From Chloroflexota bacterium (GTDB taxonomy: Bacteria > Chloroflexota > Anaerolineae > Promineifilales > Promineifilaceae): a DNA stretch of 64,000 nucleotides. The stretch's first letter is position 1. Each line of letters begins with the position of its first letter. Shown here piece by piece: positions 35,687 through 45,671 of the stretch. A program made the translations under genes and the position numbers. The notes beneath the pieces are model-generated. The model was given only the letters and a program-made list of their open reading frames with translations, did not search any database and was not told the origin of the DNA. The DNA lies in NCBI GenBank assembly GCA_013112725.1, contig JABFFZ010000015.1:1-64000 (forward strand), in the 5' to 3' direction.

Positions 35687-35728
35687 CATCTTCAGATGCT
35701 CACGAGTGGCATCTGAGGATGCCACACT
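35687..35728. terminator. two adjacent hairpins upstream of fdhF
   Basis: GAGCATCT-TC-AGATGCTC and GTGGCATC-TGA-GGATGCCAC form two stems in tandem. They lie between the hypothetical gene (35734) and fdhF, both on the minus strand, so they are likely a transcription boundary. Confidence 0.55.
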
Positions 35729-35733
35729 CCGCA

Positions 35734-36081
35734 TTATAGTTTGGAAGGATCAATTACTTGAGCATGTATCTCGAGCTCATTATCACCAGGTATGTGCGTA
35801 GAATAATCAAATATCTGAATCCAGGATGTAGGAATCTCGATTCCGCCATCTCTCTGGATTGATAAGCCCAGGCTTTCAAGCTTTTGGAAAAAGGCATCCA
35901 ATTCTTGATTATCGGAGATGCCTTTTGAATTACAGTCAAGATATGACTGAAAAAATGGCCGAAAGTCATCATAACTTGGCGTGGGGTTAAACACGCCCAT
36001 ATAGACACTCATACCTGTGTCCCTGTCTTCAAGGTTTGTCTGTCCGATATATTGCTCTCCTGCATAAACCTGGTACTTCAT
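35734..36081 (-). CDS. small hypothetical protein
   Basis: The 115-residue product begins MKYQVYAGEQYIGQTNLEDR. It is acidic, soluble and without a recognised domain. It is single, with a hairpin pair at its 3' side. Base use is more AT-rich than most neighbours, which may indicate recent acquisition. Function unknown. Confidence 0.6.
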   Translation of the reverse strand: MKYQVYAGEQYIGQTNLEDRDTGMSVYMGVFNPTPSYDDFRPFFQSYLDCNSKGISDNQELDAFFQKLESLGLSIQRDGGIEIPTSWIQIFDYSTHIPGDNELEIHAQVIDPSKL

Positions 36082-36142
36082 TTCTTTTCACGCTTTGAAT
36101 TTCCGGGCGATTTTAAGCAATAAAGTAGTAAGATCACTAAGG

Positions 36143-36319
36143 TCATTCTTCCAGGCCAAGCTGTTTTTTGATGAGTAAACAGAGTGAGTCTTTTATTTCG
36201 TTGTGGCGCGGAATGGGGGCTTTACGGCCGTTACGCGGGTAAATATCGTGCTTTTTGCCATGCCGGTACAAATGGCAGCCAGCCCTGGTCAATTCTCGGA
36301 TAAAGGTCTTGCGGTTCAC
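36143..36319 (-). CDS. hicA: HicA-like toxin (mRNA interferase)
   Basis: A GTG start at 36319 overlaps the HicB stop (GTGA). The 58-residue product begins VNRKTFIRELTRAGCHLYRHG and contains KKHDIYPRNGRKAPIPRH and KKQLGLEE. This is the HicA dsRBD-like fold with the catalytic His in the KKH segment. HicA cleaves mRNA when free of HicB. The small size and GTG start make it easy to miss. Order hicB then hicA. Confidence 0.78.
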   Translation of the reverse strand: MNRKTFIRELTRAGCHLYRHGKKHDIYPRNGRKAPIPRHNEIKDSLCLLIKKQLGLEE

Positions 36320-36522
36320 ACTTCCAACGCCAATTCTTTTGTCATCGTTTTTTCAGCGATATACACATCGTCCGTATCCATCATCAGTTCATAGGCATCG
36401 CGAATGTTTTCTTCTAATTCTTCCAGAGTTTCGCCCTGGCTAAAGACACCGGGAACTTCTTTTAATCGCCCCACATACCATTCATCGTCTATCCAGTATT
36501 CCAATGTAAATAATCGGGTCAT
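36316..36522 (-). CDS. hicB: HicB-like antitoxin
   Basis: The 68-residue product has the HicB core: TLEYWIDDEWYVGRLKEVPG, then VFSQGETLEELEENIRDAYEL. The short C-terminus has no obvious DNA-binding domain, so autoregulation may need a partner. It neutralises HicA and is coupled to it by a four-base overlap. Confidence 0.8.
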   Translation of the reverse strand: MTRLFTLEYWIDDEWYVGRLKEVPGVFSQGETLEELEENIRDAYELMMDTDDVYIAEKTMTKELALEV

Positions 36523-36597
36523 GGTCTACCTTCTCCTAAAATTCAAAACTCCTATGCCAAGAGTGTAATCATTTGAGCTACGGCCGTCTAGTAGCAG

Positions 36598-36662
36598 TGC
36601 CAGGCAAAGGGCTGTGTGGCGTTGGTCAATTAAGATAAGACTGTTTTGCCCCTTGCCTGGCA
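36598..36662. terminator. GCCAGGCAA inverted repeat
   Basis: GCCAGGCAAAGGG and CCCCTTGCCTGGC face each other across about 38 nt between the SH3/propeller gene and hicB. It belongs to the GCCAGGCA family also seen near 22546. Confidence 0.55.
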
Positions 36663-36666
36663 TTAC

Positions 36667-38358
36667 CTACGGCGCCCACACATCAAACTGCACAGACCCC
36701 ACGGCCGTGGCCACAATCGCCGTGTCACCGGTCAGGTTGCCACTGGTCAGGTTCCACACATTGCCCGTGCCCAGGCCCAGCACATAGGCGGTGTTGTTTA
36801 GCCATTGGGCGTCAGACAGGCCCACCGGCAGCAGCACCTCCACCGGGTTGGCGCCCGCCTGCCCCAGACCAAAGAACCCTTCCCCGGCATACAACACATG
36901 CGAATTGGCACGGTTCCAGCCAAATGAGCGCATATTTTGGCCGCTGCGGTACGGCTGGGTATTACTCCCGCTGCTGTCCGCCAGGATCAACGTTTGCTGG
37001 TTGGAGCCATCGGGAATAAAGCGCACGTAAACCAGTTTGCTGCCGTCCGAACTCCACTGCACCGGGTTGAACAGGATATTGCCGGGCAGACTGCCCTGCA
37101 CCAGGGTGTTGGCGTTGGCGATGCGGTAAAGCGAGGCGGCGGCGTTGGTTTGCCAGGGGTCCTGGCTGGACACGGCCGTCAGCGCCACATTCCCATTACC
37201 CACCCACTGCGTCACCGGCACATAAGCATATTCGCTGGCGGTGTTCACAAAAGCAAAGGTCAATACCGTTTGCCGGTTGCTGCCATCCATATTCACCTGC
37301 ACCAGGCTTTCCGGCAGGCTAAACAGCACCCGCGCCCCATCCGGCGAAATGTTGAAACGATGCCCTCCCTGCCCGGCGACAAAACGGGCCTGCGGCGAGC
37401 CGTTCAGCGGTGCGATCCATAAATCAGATTGAGGAGCCGCGCCAGGGCCGGTGTTATTCACCACATAGCTGCTAAAAGCCAACGATTGGCTGTCTGGCAG
37501 CCAGGCGATCTGGTCAATCAACACCGACACATCAGATGAGCCGCTGGCATTAGGGATGCTGCGCGATGTGACCAGGAAATTGCCGCCGCTGCCATCGGTA
37601 TTCATGTAGCCCAGCACGTTGGATTCGTTGTTACCACGTAGGAAGGCCACTTTACGGCCGTCCGGCGAAATGATCGGCTGTGTGATGTCCGCGTCTGTCG
37701 CCAGTTGGATGGGGGTCCCGGCGGTGGGTGGGTTTTGGCCCAGATTCAAGGGCACAACCCATAAGCCGGTATTATCCGCATAGGCCAGCAGACCGGTCCC
37801 GCCCGCTACCTGCGTGGCCGGTTCTAAGGTAGGTGGTGGTGTAGCCGTGGGTGGCGCGGTGGGGGTAGGGGGAACAGGCGCCACCGGCACACTCTCTGTG
37901 TTGCTGGCCTGGGTGTATTGTGTGCCGCCAGAAATCCAGCAATCGGGGCTGGTGATAGTAAGCGGGCATTGGATTTTCCACCAGCCAGAGAGGGGGTCGC
38001 GGCCGATGATGGGCACACTCTCTCCTTGCAGCAAAAAACCCACCCGGTCATATTGCACGCCGGGGCCGGTGCGCACGTTCAGGTCTACCAGCACGGTGGC
38101 AAAGGGGCCGGTAATGGGTACGGCCGTGTTCTCCGCCACCTGCGTTCCCGTTCCCGGCAGCGTTACCGTGGGCGCTGCGCCTGGCACGGTGGCTTCTGCC
38201 CCTGGCGTCCCCGGCGTCAGCGTGGTCACAAAGGTTGGCAGCGGCAGCTCAAATTCCGGCTCCACATTCCCGGCAAAGGCATTACATGCCAGCGAAGTAA
38301 CGAAAAAAACGCCAATTAAAAAGAAAATGTATCTGGTGCGTATCATGCCTGTCTCCAC
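36667..38358 (-). CDS. SH3b domain plus beta-propeller lipoprotein
   Basis: The 563-residue product has a lipoprotein-type signal with SLAC near residue 25. A Pro/Thr-rich region follows, then a bacterial SH3 domain (about 85-150) with VDLNVRTGPGVQYDRVGFL and DPLSGWWKI. A second Pro/Thr linker leads to a propeller with ISPDGRKVAFLRG, IAWLPDSQSLAFSS and ISPDGARVLFSL. It probably sits at the cell surface. It is related in style, but not in sequence detail, to the lipoprotein encoded at 662. Confidence 0.82.
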   Translation of the reverse strand: METGMIRTRYIFFLIGVFFVTSLACNAFAGNVEPEFELPLPTFVTTLTPGTPGAEATVPGAAPTVTLPGTGTQVAENTAVPITGPFATVLVDLNVRTGPGVQYDRVGFLLQGESVPIIGRDPLSGWWKIQCPLTITSPDCWISGGTQYTQASNTESVPVAPVPPTPTAPPTATPPPTLEPATQVAGGTGLLAYADNTGLWVVPLNLGQNPPTAGTPIQLATDADITQPIISPDGRKVAFLRGNNESNVLGYMNTDGSGGNFLVTSRSIPNASGSSDVSVLIDQIAWLPDSQSLAFSSYVVNNTGPGAAPQSDLWIAPLNGSPQARFVAGQGGHRFNISPDGARVLFSLPESLVQVNMDGSNRQTVLTFAFVNTASEYAYVPVTQWVGNGNVALTAVSSQDPWQTNAAASLYRIANANTLVQGSLPGNILFNPVQWSSDGSKLVYVRFIPDGSNQQTLILADSSGSNTQPYRSGQNMRSFGWNRANSHVLYAGEGFFGLGQAGANPVEVLLPVGLSDAQWLNNTAYVLGLGTGNVWNLTSGNLTGDTAIVATAVGSVQFDVWAP

Positions 38359-38363
38359 AGAAG

Positions 38364-38405
38364 GTAATTGGGTAATTGGGTAATTGCGTAATTACCCAAT
38401 TACCC
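38364..38405. repeat. iterated-word hairpin (TAATTGGG family)
   Basis: GGTAATTGGGTAATTGGG followed by TAATTACCCAATTACCC, upstream of the SH3/propeller gene. Confidence 0.75.
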
Positions 38406-38507
38406 GGTTTCATCTCCATTCGCCACCGATTGGCGGTTAGTTTAGAATAGATTATCGTAATTGGCGATTATTTTCTATGCGAGATGGCAGTGAGTGGAGT
38501 ACGGCCG

Positions 38508-38571
38508 TGATACGTGACGAGTGATGCGTGTGGTCTCTCTGGTCACGCATCACTCGTCACGCATCACGTTT
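38508..38571. repeat. iterated-word hairpin (GTGATGCGT family), PLD leader copy 1
   Basis: GTGATACGTGACGAGTGATG and its inverse CATCACTCGTCACGCATCAC precede the SD and start of the PLD gene. The same layout precedes the decayed copy at 41819, so it was part of the duplicated unit. Confidence 0.8.
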
Positions 38572-38587
38572 ATCTGGAGGATATGGA

Positions 38588-41500
38588 ATGGGAGCAGGCA
38601 GTTACGGCCGTACCGCGTTGTGGGGCGCGTTGGGTTATGGCGGGGGATTGGCGCTGGGAGTGGCGGCCTTTGGCCTGATTTTACGTCTCAATCTCATCCA
38701 GTTAGTTACCAGATTGCTGCCGGATGACCAGTTCTTTATCCGGTTACTGGTGGGTCTGGTGTTGGGGTTGGTTTTGGCGGGTGGGGCCGGCGCGGTCAGC
38801 GGCGCTTTGGGTGGCTGGGCCATTAGCCAGGTGGAGACGGTGGTCTCACCGCGGCGGCTCATCCGGCGTAGTGCGCTTAGCCTGGGTCTGACCTTGGGCA
38901 TTCTGATTATACCCCTGCTGTTCCTGACGGCGCTGGTGGCGTTTTATTATGATCCGGCTGACCGACGGTCATGGCCCCTTATCACCCTCTTTGCCTTTTA
39001 TGGCTTTCTCTTTGGCCTGCTGGCCGGTTTTTTCCTGGCGCTTTTCACCAGCAAACTGCGGCACTCCTGGCGGGTGCTGCTCGGCAGTATGGCTGGTTTT
39101 ACACTTGGCGGCGGCGTGATGGGGCTGTTTGTCTATTGGCATCAGGCCAGAGGGTTGTTTGCTGAACTGCCCACGCTGTTGTATGTGCCGCTTTTGTTCC
39201 TGCTGACCGGAGCTATCGGCGGGGCGGTGTTGGGGCTGGCCTACCACTGGCTGGCGCAGCGCGAAGCGATCAAAGAGATACGCCCCGCGCCACGCTGGTG
39301 GCAAATTTCCCGTGCTGTACTCCTGCTGATGGTTACGGCCGTTGGGCTGGTGGTCGTCTGGAACTTAATTAACCTCATTCGCTACCGTGACGCCGATTTG
39401 CAGGCTGTAATTCCGGTGGGGGCAGAAGGCACACATTGGACGGATTTGTTAGCAGTGGCCGAAGGAGAGCAGCCAACGGTGTTTGCTTCGGATACAGGAA
39501 CGCCCTTTGTAGCCTGGGTCGGCGCGGGTGATATTTTCTACGCGCCAGCAACCGGCGGCGCGCCGGTCAACGTGTCCAATGATGCGGCCGGGGCCGCCGT
39601 TGATCCGGTGGGTGTGGCCGACAGCCAGGGCCAGGTGCATCTGGTGTGGCAAACGGGGGCGGGGCAGACGGTTTATGGCCGTTGCCGGCAAAACAATTGC
39701 ACCACACTCGCCCCCTTACCCGCCGGCTGTGGCAGTGGCAAGGCAGCCCAGCCTACCATGGCCATTGACGCCAATGATATGATCATGGCCGTCTGGCAGG
39801 AGGGCAGTGGGTTGGCGTTTGCCGCCTGGCGCGCTACCCAATTACCGGAGACAGGCTTTTTCGGTTGTGTGATTGCCGGGGGCAGCCCGGAACAGCCCCA
39901 GGTGGCCGCGACGGGCAACGGCCGTTTCCAACTCATCTTTGCCGATAAAGAGCGCATCTTCACCAGCAATCTGGACGGCAGCGGCTGGTCGCTGCCGGTT
40001 CAGGTGGCCGGAGGCCACTCCCCGTCCATTCTGGCAACGGCCGGTGGGGTCTATCTGGCCTGGTGCAGCCTGGATGGTCAGGTGACGGTGCAAACGCCCG
40101 CCGCCGTGCAGGAGATAATTGCGCTGCCATCCTGTCACGGCCGTGTGGCTCTGGCGCAAGATGGTGACGGCCATCTCCACGCTGTCTGGCATTCGGCAGA
40201 GGCGCTAAAAGTAACCGGCGTGACCACCCAGGATGAGTCGCTGCTGTATGAGAGTGTGCGGCGCAATGGGGCCTGGTCAGAAGCGGCCATTATCAGCCAG
40301 ACAGGCGCGGCGGAACCGCAACTGACGGCCGTATCAGACGGGGTGTTACATCTGGTATGGGCGGAAGGGACGGCCGTGACCTACACCTCCCAAACACAAT
40401 ACAACTGTATTGACCCTGATCTGAACGCCATCGAGCGGGCTGTTTATGATGCCCTGAATCAATCTATCTTCAAACCGGCAGATGAACAGTTACCCGTTTG
40501 TGGCAACCGGTACGAGACGCTTTTTTACACCCCCAACCCGGTGTTGGCCGTTGGCCAATTGCCCACGCTGAATGGAGCCTTTGACTGGGTGGCGGAAATG
40601 GGCGAACAGGTGCAGTATGAAGTTCTTTTTGCTGTGATGCAGTGGGATGTGCCCAGCAATGAACCCAGTCCCGGCAGCACACTGGCGCAGGCCATTGTAG
40701 ACCTGTACAATCGTGTTAAAGCTAACCCAGAGCAGCACCCCAAAGGCATGACCGTGCGCATCCTCACCGGTAATATGCCCGTTGTTTCCTTGCTGCCGGC
40801 TGATGACCAGACCTGGAATGTGCTGGCCGATTTGCGCAACGCCGGGTTACCGGAACTGGTGAACGAAGAGATCGGTTGGCGGCTGGAGATTGCCGACTTT
40901 GACGGCCAATGGCCGCACATGCACACCAAGATGATGCTGGTGGACGGCAAAACGATGATGGCCGCCGGATTCAACTACAGCTACCTGCACTTTTCCCAGG
41001 AGCATCCCTCGCAGTTGGGGCTGGGTATGGTGGATTATGGCATTCATGTCACCGGGCCGGTGGTGCAGGCAGCGCGAGCGGCATTTGATGATTTGTGGGC
41101 GGGGTCAGATACGCTGACGTGTGATGAACTGATTAGCGAATATGAAAATGTGTGGCGGCGCAGTTGTGAGCGGGGCACGGCCGTTGTCACCCATGTACCC
41201 GAAGTGCGGAAATACTATCTTCCCGCGAACCCCAACGCCGACGCCTACGCCCTCTACCGCACCGAAAACCACCTGGCCGGGGATGCAGCCATTGAGGCTG
41301 CCCTCCGCGCCGCCCAAGAAAAAATAGACATCTCGGAGGTGAATTTCTCTCTGGAATTCATGTGTGATGCGGCCATCGTTTTCCAGGGTGTCTGCACATA
41401 TGAAGACAACGCCCTGCCTTTTATGACGGCCCTGGTAGAAACTATTGACACCAGACGCATCCCGGTGCGTATTCTGGTGGAAAAAGAGGCGATGAACGGC

Positions 41501-41809
41501 ATGGAAAACCGGGTGGCTATCCAGACCATGTTGGATGAATTGGAAACACGTGGCCCGCGTGACCTGGTGGAAATTCGCTTTTATAGTGGTAAATTGCACA
41601 GCAAAGCGGTAAACGTAGATGACCAATTCCTGATCATTGGCAGCCACAATTTCCACTATAGTTCATGGGGCAATACCCCGTTCAGTCTGACGGAATTCAG
41701 CATTGGCACGGATAACCAGCAGGCGATTGTGGATTTCCAGACCGCTTTTGAGGCGCGCTGGGCGGACAGCATTCCGGCCGAGGAATTGATGCCCGCGTTA
41801 GCGCCGTAG
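38588..41809 (+). CDS. polytopic membrane protein with extracellular phospholipase D-like domain
   Basis: The ATG at 38588 has a good SD (GGAGG, 7 nt away). The 1073-residue product has about seven TM segments in residues 8-285 (for example FFIRLLVGLVLGLVLAGGAG). A beta-rich, propeller-like region spans about 290-620. Two HKD motifs follow: HMHTKMMLVDGK and LHSKAVNVDDQFLIIGSHNF. The HKD enzymes cleave or transfer phosphodiester bonds. The external location and TM platform suggest work on envelope lipids or polymers (inference). A decayed tandem copy follows at 41894-44573. Confidence 0.85.
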   Translation: MGAGSYGRTALWGALGYGGGLALGVAAFGLILRLNLIQLVTRLLPDDQFFIRLLVGLVLGLVLAGGAGAVSGALGGWAISQVETVVSPRRLIRRSALSLGLTLGILIIPLLFLTALVAFYYDPADRRSWPLITLFAFYGFLFGLLAGFFLALFTSKLRHSWRVLLGSMAGFTLGGGVMGLFVYWHQARGLFAELPTLLYVPLLFLLTGAIGGAVLGLAYHWLAQREAIKEIRPAPRWWQISRAVLLLMVTAVGLVVVWNLINLIRYRDADLQAVIPVGAEGTHWTDLLAVAEGEQPTVFASDTGTPFVAWVGAGDIFYAPATGGAPVNVSNDAAGAAVDPVGVADSQGQVHLVWQTGAGQTVYGRCRQNNCTTLAPLPAGCGSGKAAQPTMAIDANDMIMAVWQEGSGLAFAAWRATQLPETGFFGCVIAGGSPEQPQVAATGNGRFQLIFADKERIFTSNLDGSGWSLPVQVAGGHSPSILATAGGVYLAWCSLDGQVTVQTPAAVQEIIALPSCHGRVALAQDGDGHLHAVWHSAEALKVTGVTTQDESLLYESVRRNGAWSEAAIISQTGAAEPQLTAVSDGVLHLVWAEGTAVTYTSQTQYNCIDPDLNAIERAVYDALNQSIFKPADEQLPVCGNRYETLFYTPNPVLAVGQLPTLNGAFDWVAEMGEQVQYEVLFAVMQWDVPSNEPSPGSTLAQAIVDLYNRVKANPEQHPKGMTVRILTGNMPVVSLLPADDQTWNVLADLRNAGLPELVNEEIGWRLEIADFDGQWPHMHTKMMLVDGKTMMAAGFNYSYLHFSQEHPSQLGLGMVDYGIHVTGPVVQAARAAFDDLWAGSDTLTCDELISEYENVWRRSCERGTAVVTHVPEVRKYYLPANPNADAYALYRTENHLAGDAAIEAALRAAQEKIDISEVNFSLEFMCDAAIVFQGVCTYEDNALPFMTALVETIDTRRIPVRILVEKEAMNGMENRVAIQTMLDELETRGPRDLVEIRFYSGKLHSKAVNVDDQFLIIGSHNFHYSSWGNTPFSLTEFSIGTDNQQAIVDFQTAFEARWADSIPAEELMPALAP

Positions 41810-41818
41810 AATTTTGGC

Positions 41819-41881
41819 GTGATACGTGATGCGTGACGAGTGATGCGTGAGAAAATCACTCGTCACTCGTCACGTGTATCT
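41819..41881. repeat. iterated-word hairpin (GTGATGCGT family), PLD leader copy 2
   Basis: GTGATACGTGATGCGTGACG and its inverse CACTCGTCACTCGTCACG, followed by the same TATCTGGAGGATATGGAATG segment as copy 1. Confidence 0.8.
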
Positions 41882-41893
41882 GGAGGATATGGA

Positions 41894-44573
41894 ATGAGAG
41901 CAGGTGGTTACGGCCGTACCATCATCCTCAGCGCCCTCGGTTATGGGGGTGGGCTGGCTTTGGGCGCGCTGGCATTGGTATGGGTGCTGCGGCTGAGCCT
42001 TATCCGGCTGGCGGCCCAGGCTGTGCCGGACAGCCAGTTTTTTATTCGCCTGCTGGTCGGGCTGGTGTTGGGGCTGCTGGCCGTGGGCGGGGCCGGTGCG
42101 GCTGGCGGTGGCCTGGGTGGTTGGGCGCTGACCCGCGTGGAACAGATCGCATCGCCCGCCCGTTTCATCCGCCGCAGCGCGTTGAGTTTGGGGCTGCCTC
42201 TGGCGCTTCTGTTGCTGCCGCTGATTTTTGTCACGGCCGTCGTCGCTTTCGCGTACGACCCGGCCGACCGACGGCCGTTAGCCGCCATCACTCTCTTTAC
42301 CTTCTATGGATTGCTCTATGGGCTGCTGGTCGGTTTATTTCTGGCGCTTTTCACCAGCAAGCTGCGCCAATCCTGGCGGGTGGTGGCGGCAGTGTGGCCG
42401 GTTTTGGCGGGGGTGGGGCGCTGGTTGGCCTGTTTGCCTATGGACATGAAGCGCACCATTTTTTGAACTGGCTGCCGGATTGGTTATTTGTCGTCTGGCT
42501 CTTTTTGCTGTTGGGCACAGGCGGCGGCGCAGGCCTGGGCTGGGCCTACCATTGGCTGGCTACCGGCACAGCGACAAAAGGGGAACGGGTGGGGCCGCGG
42601 CCCCGTTGGCTGCGCGTGACACGGGACGTCGCGCTGGTGCTGATGGTTACGGCCGTACTTGCCATCACCTGGAACGTCGTTGAACTGATCCGCATCGTCC
42701 CGGCCGATCTGCAAACGATTGTGCCCATTAACGCCCAGGGAAACTGGTGGGCCGCAGCACAGCCCATAGAGTCTGTGGCCGATGTGCTGCCGGTGTTGGC
42801 TGGCAGCGATGCCTTGTCCTGGCAAGCCCGGTGCAGCCCGGCGGGGCAGGTGGTGGTGCAGACGCCAACCGGTGAGCAAGAGACGATAGAGTTTCCCGGC
42901 TGTCACGGCCGTCTGGCAGTGGCCGTTGATAGTGACGGCAATGCGCATGTCGTCTGGTATTCAACGGAGGCGGTCAAAACAACCGGCGTGGTGGTCAATG
43001 ACCAGTCGCTCCTTTACGAAAGTGTGCGGTGGCATGGGTTCTGGTCAGAAGCGGCCATTGTGGACCAGACGGCGACAGCAGTAGAACCTGTGTTGGTGGC
43101 TGGCGCGGACGGCCGTTTGCATCTGACGTGGGCGGAGGGCACGGCCGTTTATTACACCACCCAAACCCCCTATAACTGCGCTGACCCTGACCTGAACAGT
43201 ATCGAACAAGCCGTGTACGCGGCGTTGAACTAGCCACAATATCTGGCTCCCGGTGAGAAACTGCCCATTTGCGGCCACCGGTATGAGGCGCTGCTCTTTA
43301 CCCCTAATCCTGAAGAAAACAGCCGCTTCCCGGCCACCCCCAACGGCGCGTTTGACGCCGTGGCCGAGATGGCGCTGGCGGCCCAGTATGAGGTGCTGTT
43401 TGGCATTATGCAGTGGGACCGGCCGACCGGTACGGACAGCCCCGGCAGCACGCTGGCGGATGCTATCGTCGCCCTTTACCATCAGGTGAAGGAGAATCCG
43501 GCGGCCTACCCCAAAGGGATGACGGTGCGCATCCTCACCGGCAATATGCCCCAACTGGCGCTCTTTCCGGTGCCCGACCACAACTGGCATGTGCTGGAAG
43601 ATTTGCGCGCCGCCGGGCTGCCGGAACTGGTGAATGAGGCGTTGGGCTGGCGGGTGGAAATTGCCGATTTTGACGGCCGTTGGCCGCACATGCACACCAA
43701 GATGATGATCGTGGACGGGAAAACGGTGATGGCCGCCGGTTTTAATTACAGCTACCTGCATTTTGCCGGCGACCACCCCTCTGACCGGGGCATTGATATG
43801 TATGACCTGGGTATTCATATCACCGGGCCGGTGGCGCAGGCGGCGCGGGCGGCTTATGACGACCAGTGGTCGCAATCTGACCAGTTGGTTTGTGCAGAAC
43901 TGGTGGGTTTTGCCGAAAATGTGTGGCGGCGGGTGTGTAAAAGGGGTACGGCCGTGGCCGACCACATACCCGAAGTGCTGCGTTTGTACGTCCCGGAAGA
44001 TGCCAGCCGTACCCTATGTATCGCACCGAAAAGGTTCTGGCGGCAGATACGGCCGTTGTCGCCGCCATCAGCGCCGCCGAAGAGAAGATTGACATTTTCC
44101 AGGTCAACTTCTCGTTGGAATTGCTGTGTACAGCCGCTGTTGTTTTTCAGGGGATTTGTGACTATGACAACAACGCCCTGCCATTCCTGGAAGCAATTGT
44201 AGAGACAGTAGAAGCTAAACGCGTTCCGGTGCGCATCCTGGTGGAAAGAGAGCCGATGAACGGCGCGGAAAACCGGGTGGCCATTCGGGCGCTGGTGGAT
44301 GAACTGGCGGAACGCGGCCTGCAAGAGCTGGTGGAAATTCGCTTTTACAGCGGCAAAATCCACAACAAATCACTCAGCATTGATGATGCCTTTTTGATTG
44401 TGGGCAGTCAGAACTTCCACTACAGCGCCTGGGGCAGCCACTATTTCAGCCTGACGGAATTTAACATCGGCACAGATGACCCGCAGGCGATAGAAGATTT
44501 TCAAGACATCTTTGAATATCGCTGGGCCAACAGTATTCCGGCAGAGGAGTTGATGCCGGGGTTGGGTAATTGA
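41894..44573 (+). pseudogene. decayed tandem copy of the PLD-like membrane protein
   Basis: It starts with RAGGYGRTIILSALGYGGG, matching the start of the copy at 38588. It then has at least three lesions: a frameshift near 42376-42400, an in-frame TAG at 43231-43233 (ALN-TAG-PQYLAPGEKLP), and a frameshift near 44010. Much of the propeller region is also deleted. The pieces still carry both HKD motifs (HMHTKMMIVDGK, IHNKSLSIDDAFLIVGSQNF), so decay is recent. The stop at 44573 equals that of the first copy. Confidence 0.88.
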
Positions 44574-44691
44574 GTTGCAGCCATAAACCTTTAGGCGCTG
44601 TCTCAGGATAGGGATACAATCCCTCTAACTGTACAGGTTTTTACTTTACCATCCCACAAGCTGTGGTATCAAAATGAGACAATTTACCCAT

Positions 44692-45483
44692 TTATGGCCC
44701 CCTGACGCTGCTGATTCCGGCTTGTTGCAGGAGGGTGGCGGCGATCACGGCCGTGTCCCCCTCTAACCCTATCTCCGGCGCCCGTGTGTAATCAAGGATA
44801 GAGCCGTAATCCAGAATGTCATAAACGGCCGTAAAAACCGCCTGCAAATCCAGCAACACATCCTCATCACCGGCCAAAAGGGGCACAGGTACAGTGGGTA
44901 GCCGCGATGTGATTTGAATCGGCCATACATCAATGATCGGTCGCGTTTCCACGCGGCTGAGGAACACGAAATAGGGGGCATCCGGCAGAGGGTCAATCAT
45001 GGGGATGCGACGGCCGTGCCGCAACCAATCAATTTCAATCAGGTGAACCCGGCTTTGCAATATCCGGTCTCGTTTTTCCAGATAGTCGCTGTATCCTTTG
45101 CCTCGTTTGTTGGCCGGAGATAAGACCTCAATAGAAGTGACCAGCTCTTGATTTTCCCGATCTACCACTTCCACCACATAATGAGGAATTTCGGTAGGCA
45201 CGGCCGTCACCAATTGTACTGGTTCGGGGGCAACGGCTGTTTGCCCTTCCACCCAGGCAGGGGACGTCTCCCGCAACACAACGCCTACGTCTGGATACAC
45301 CTCTCGTTTTTTGATGCCAATTTCGAGTGTGGCCGAGATAAATCGCGGTATTGTGCGGGCATAATACTTTGGCCGTAGTTTGGGGATCAGGTGATGGGTT
45401 ATGGCCGCACTCACTTCAATGTGAAAACTGTGCCACTCTTTACCTTCAAGATAGGGGTCCATGCCCGGAAACGGTGACGGCAT
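44692..45483 (-). CDS. DUF4058 family protein
   Basis: The 263-residue product has the family start MPSPFPGMDPYLEGKEWHSFH. It also has VEVVDRENQELVTSIEVLSP, KRDRILQSRVHLIEIDWLRHG and YFVFLSRVETRP. The Asp, Glu and Lys pattern resembles a PD-(D/E)XK nuclease (VVEVVD, TSIEVLSPANKR), though this is inference. Members are widespread in cyanobacteria and Chloroflexota with no known role. Confidence 0.88.
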   Translation of the reverse strand: MPSPFPGMDPYLEGKEWHSFHIEVSAAITHHLIPKLRPKYYARTIPRFISATLEIGIKKREVYPDVGVVLRETSPAWVEGQTAVAPEPVQLVTAVPTEIPHYVVEVVDRENQELVTSIEVLSPANKRGKGYSDYLEKRDRILQSRVHLIEIDWLRHGRRIPMIDPLPDAPYFVFLSRVETRPIIDVWPIQITSRLPTVPVPLLAGDEDVLLDLQAVFTAVYDILDYGSILDYTRAPEIGLEGDTAVIAATLLQQAGISSVRGP

Positions 45484-45671
45484 TTCGTACTCTCCTCGGA
45501 TGGCTGTCCACAGATGTCACAAATGGTTTTTCATCTGGGAAAGCTGCGGCAAATTATACCACATCCCCCTTTGCCTCTTCCCCATCACCCAGTAAAATAT
45601 CCCCACCATTATCCTTTGCATCTTCCACCCTTTGCATCTTTGCGTTAAAAAATTCCCACAAGGAGAGCGCC

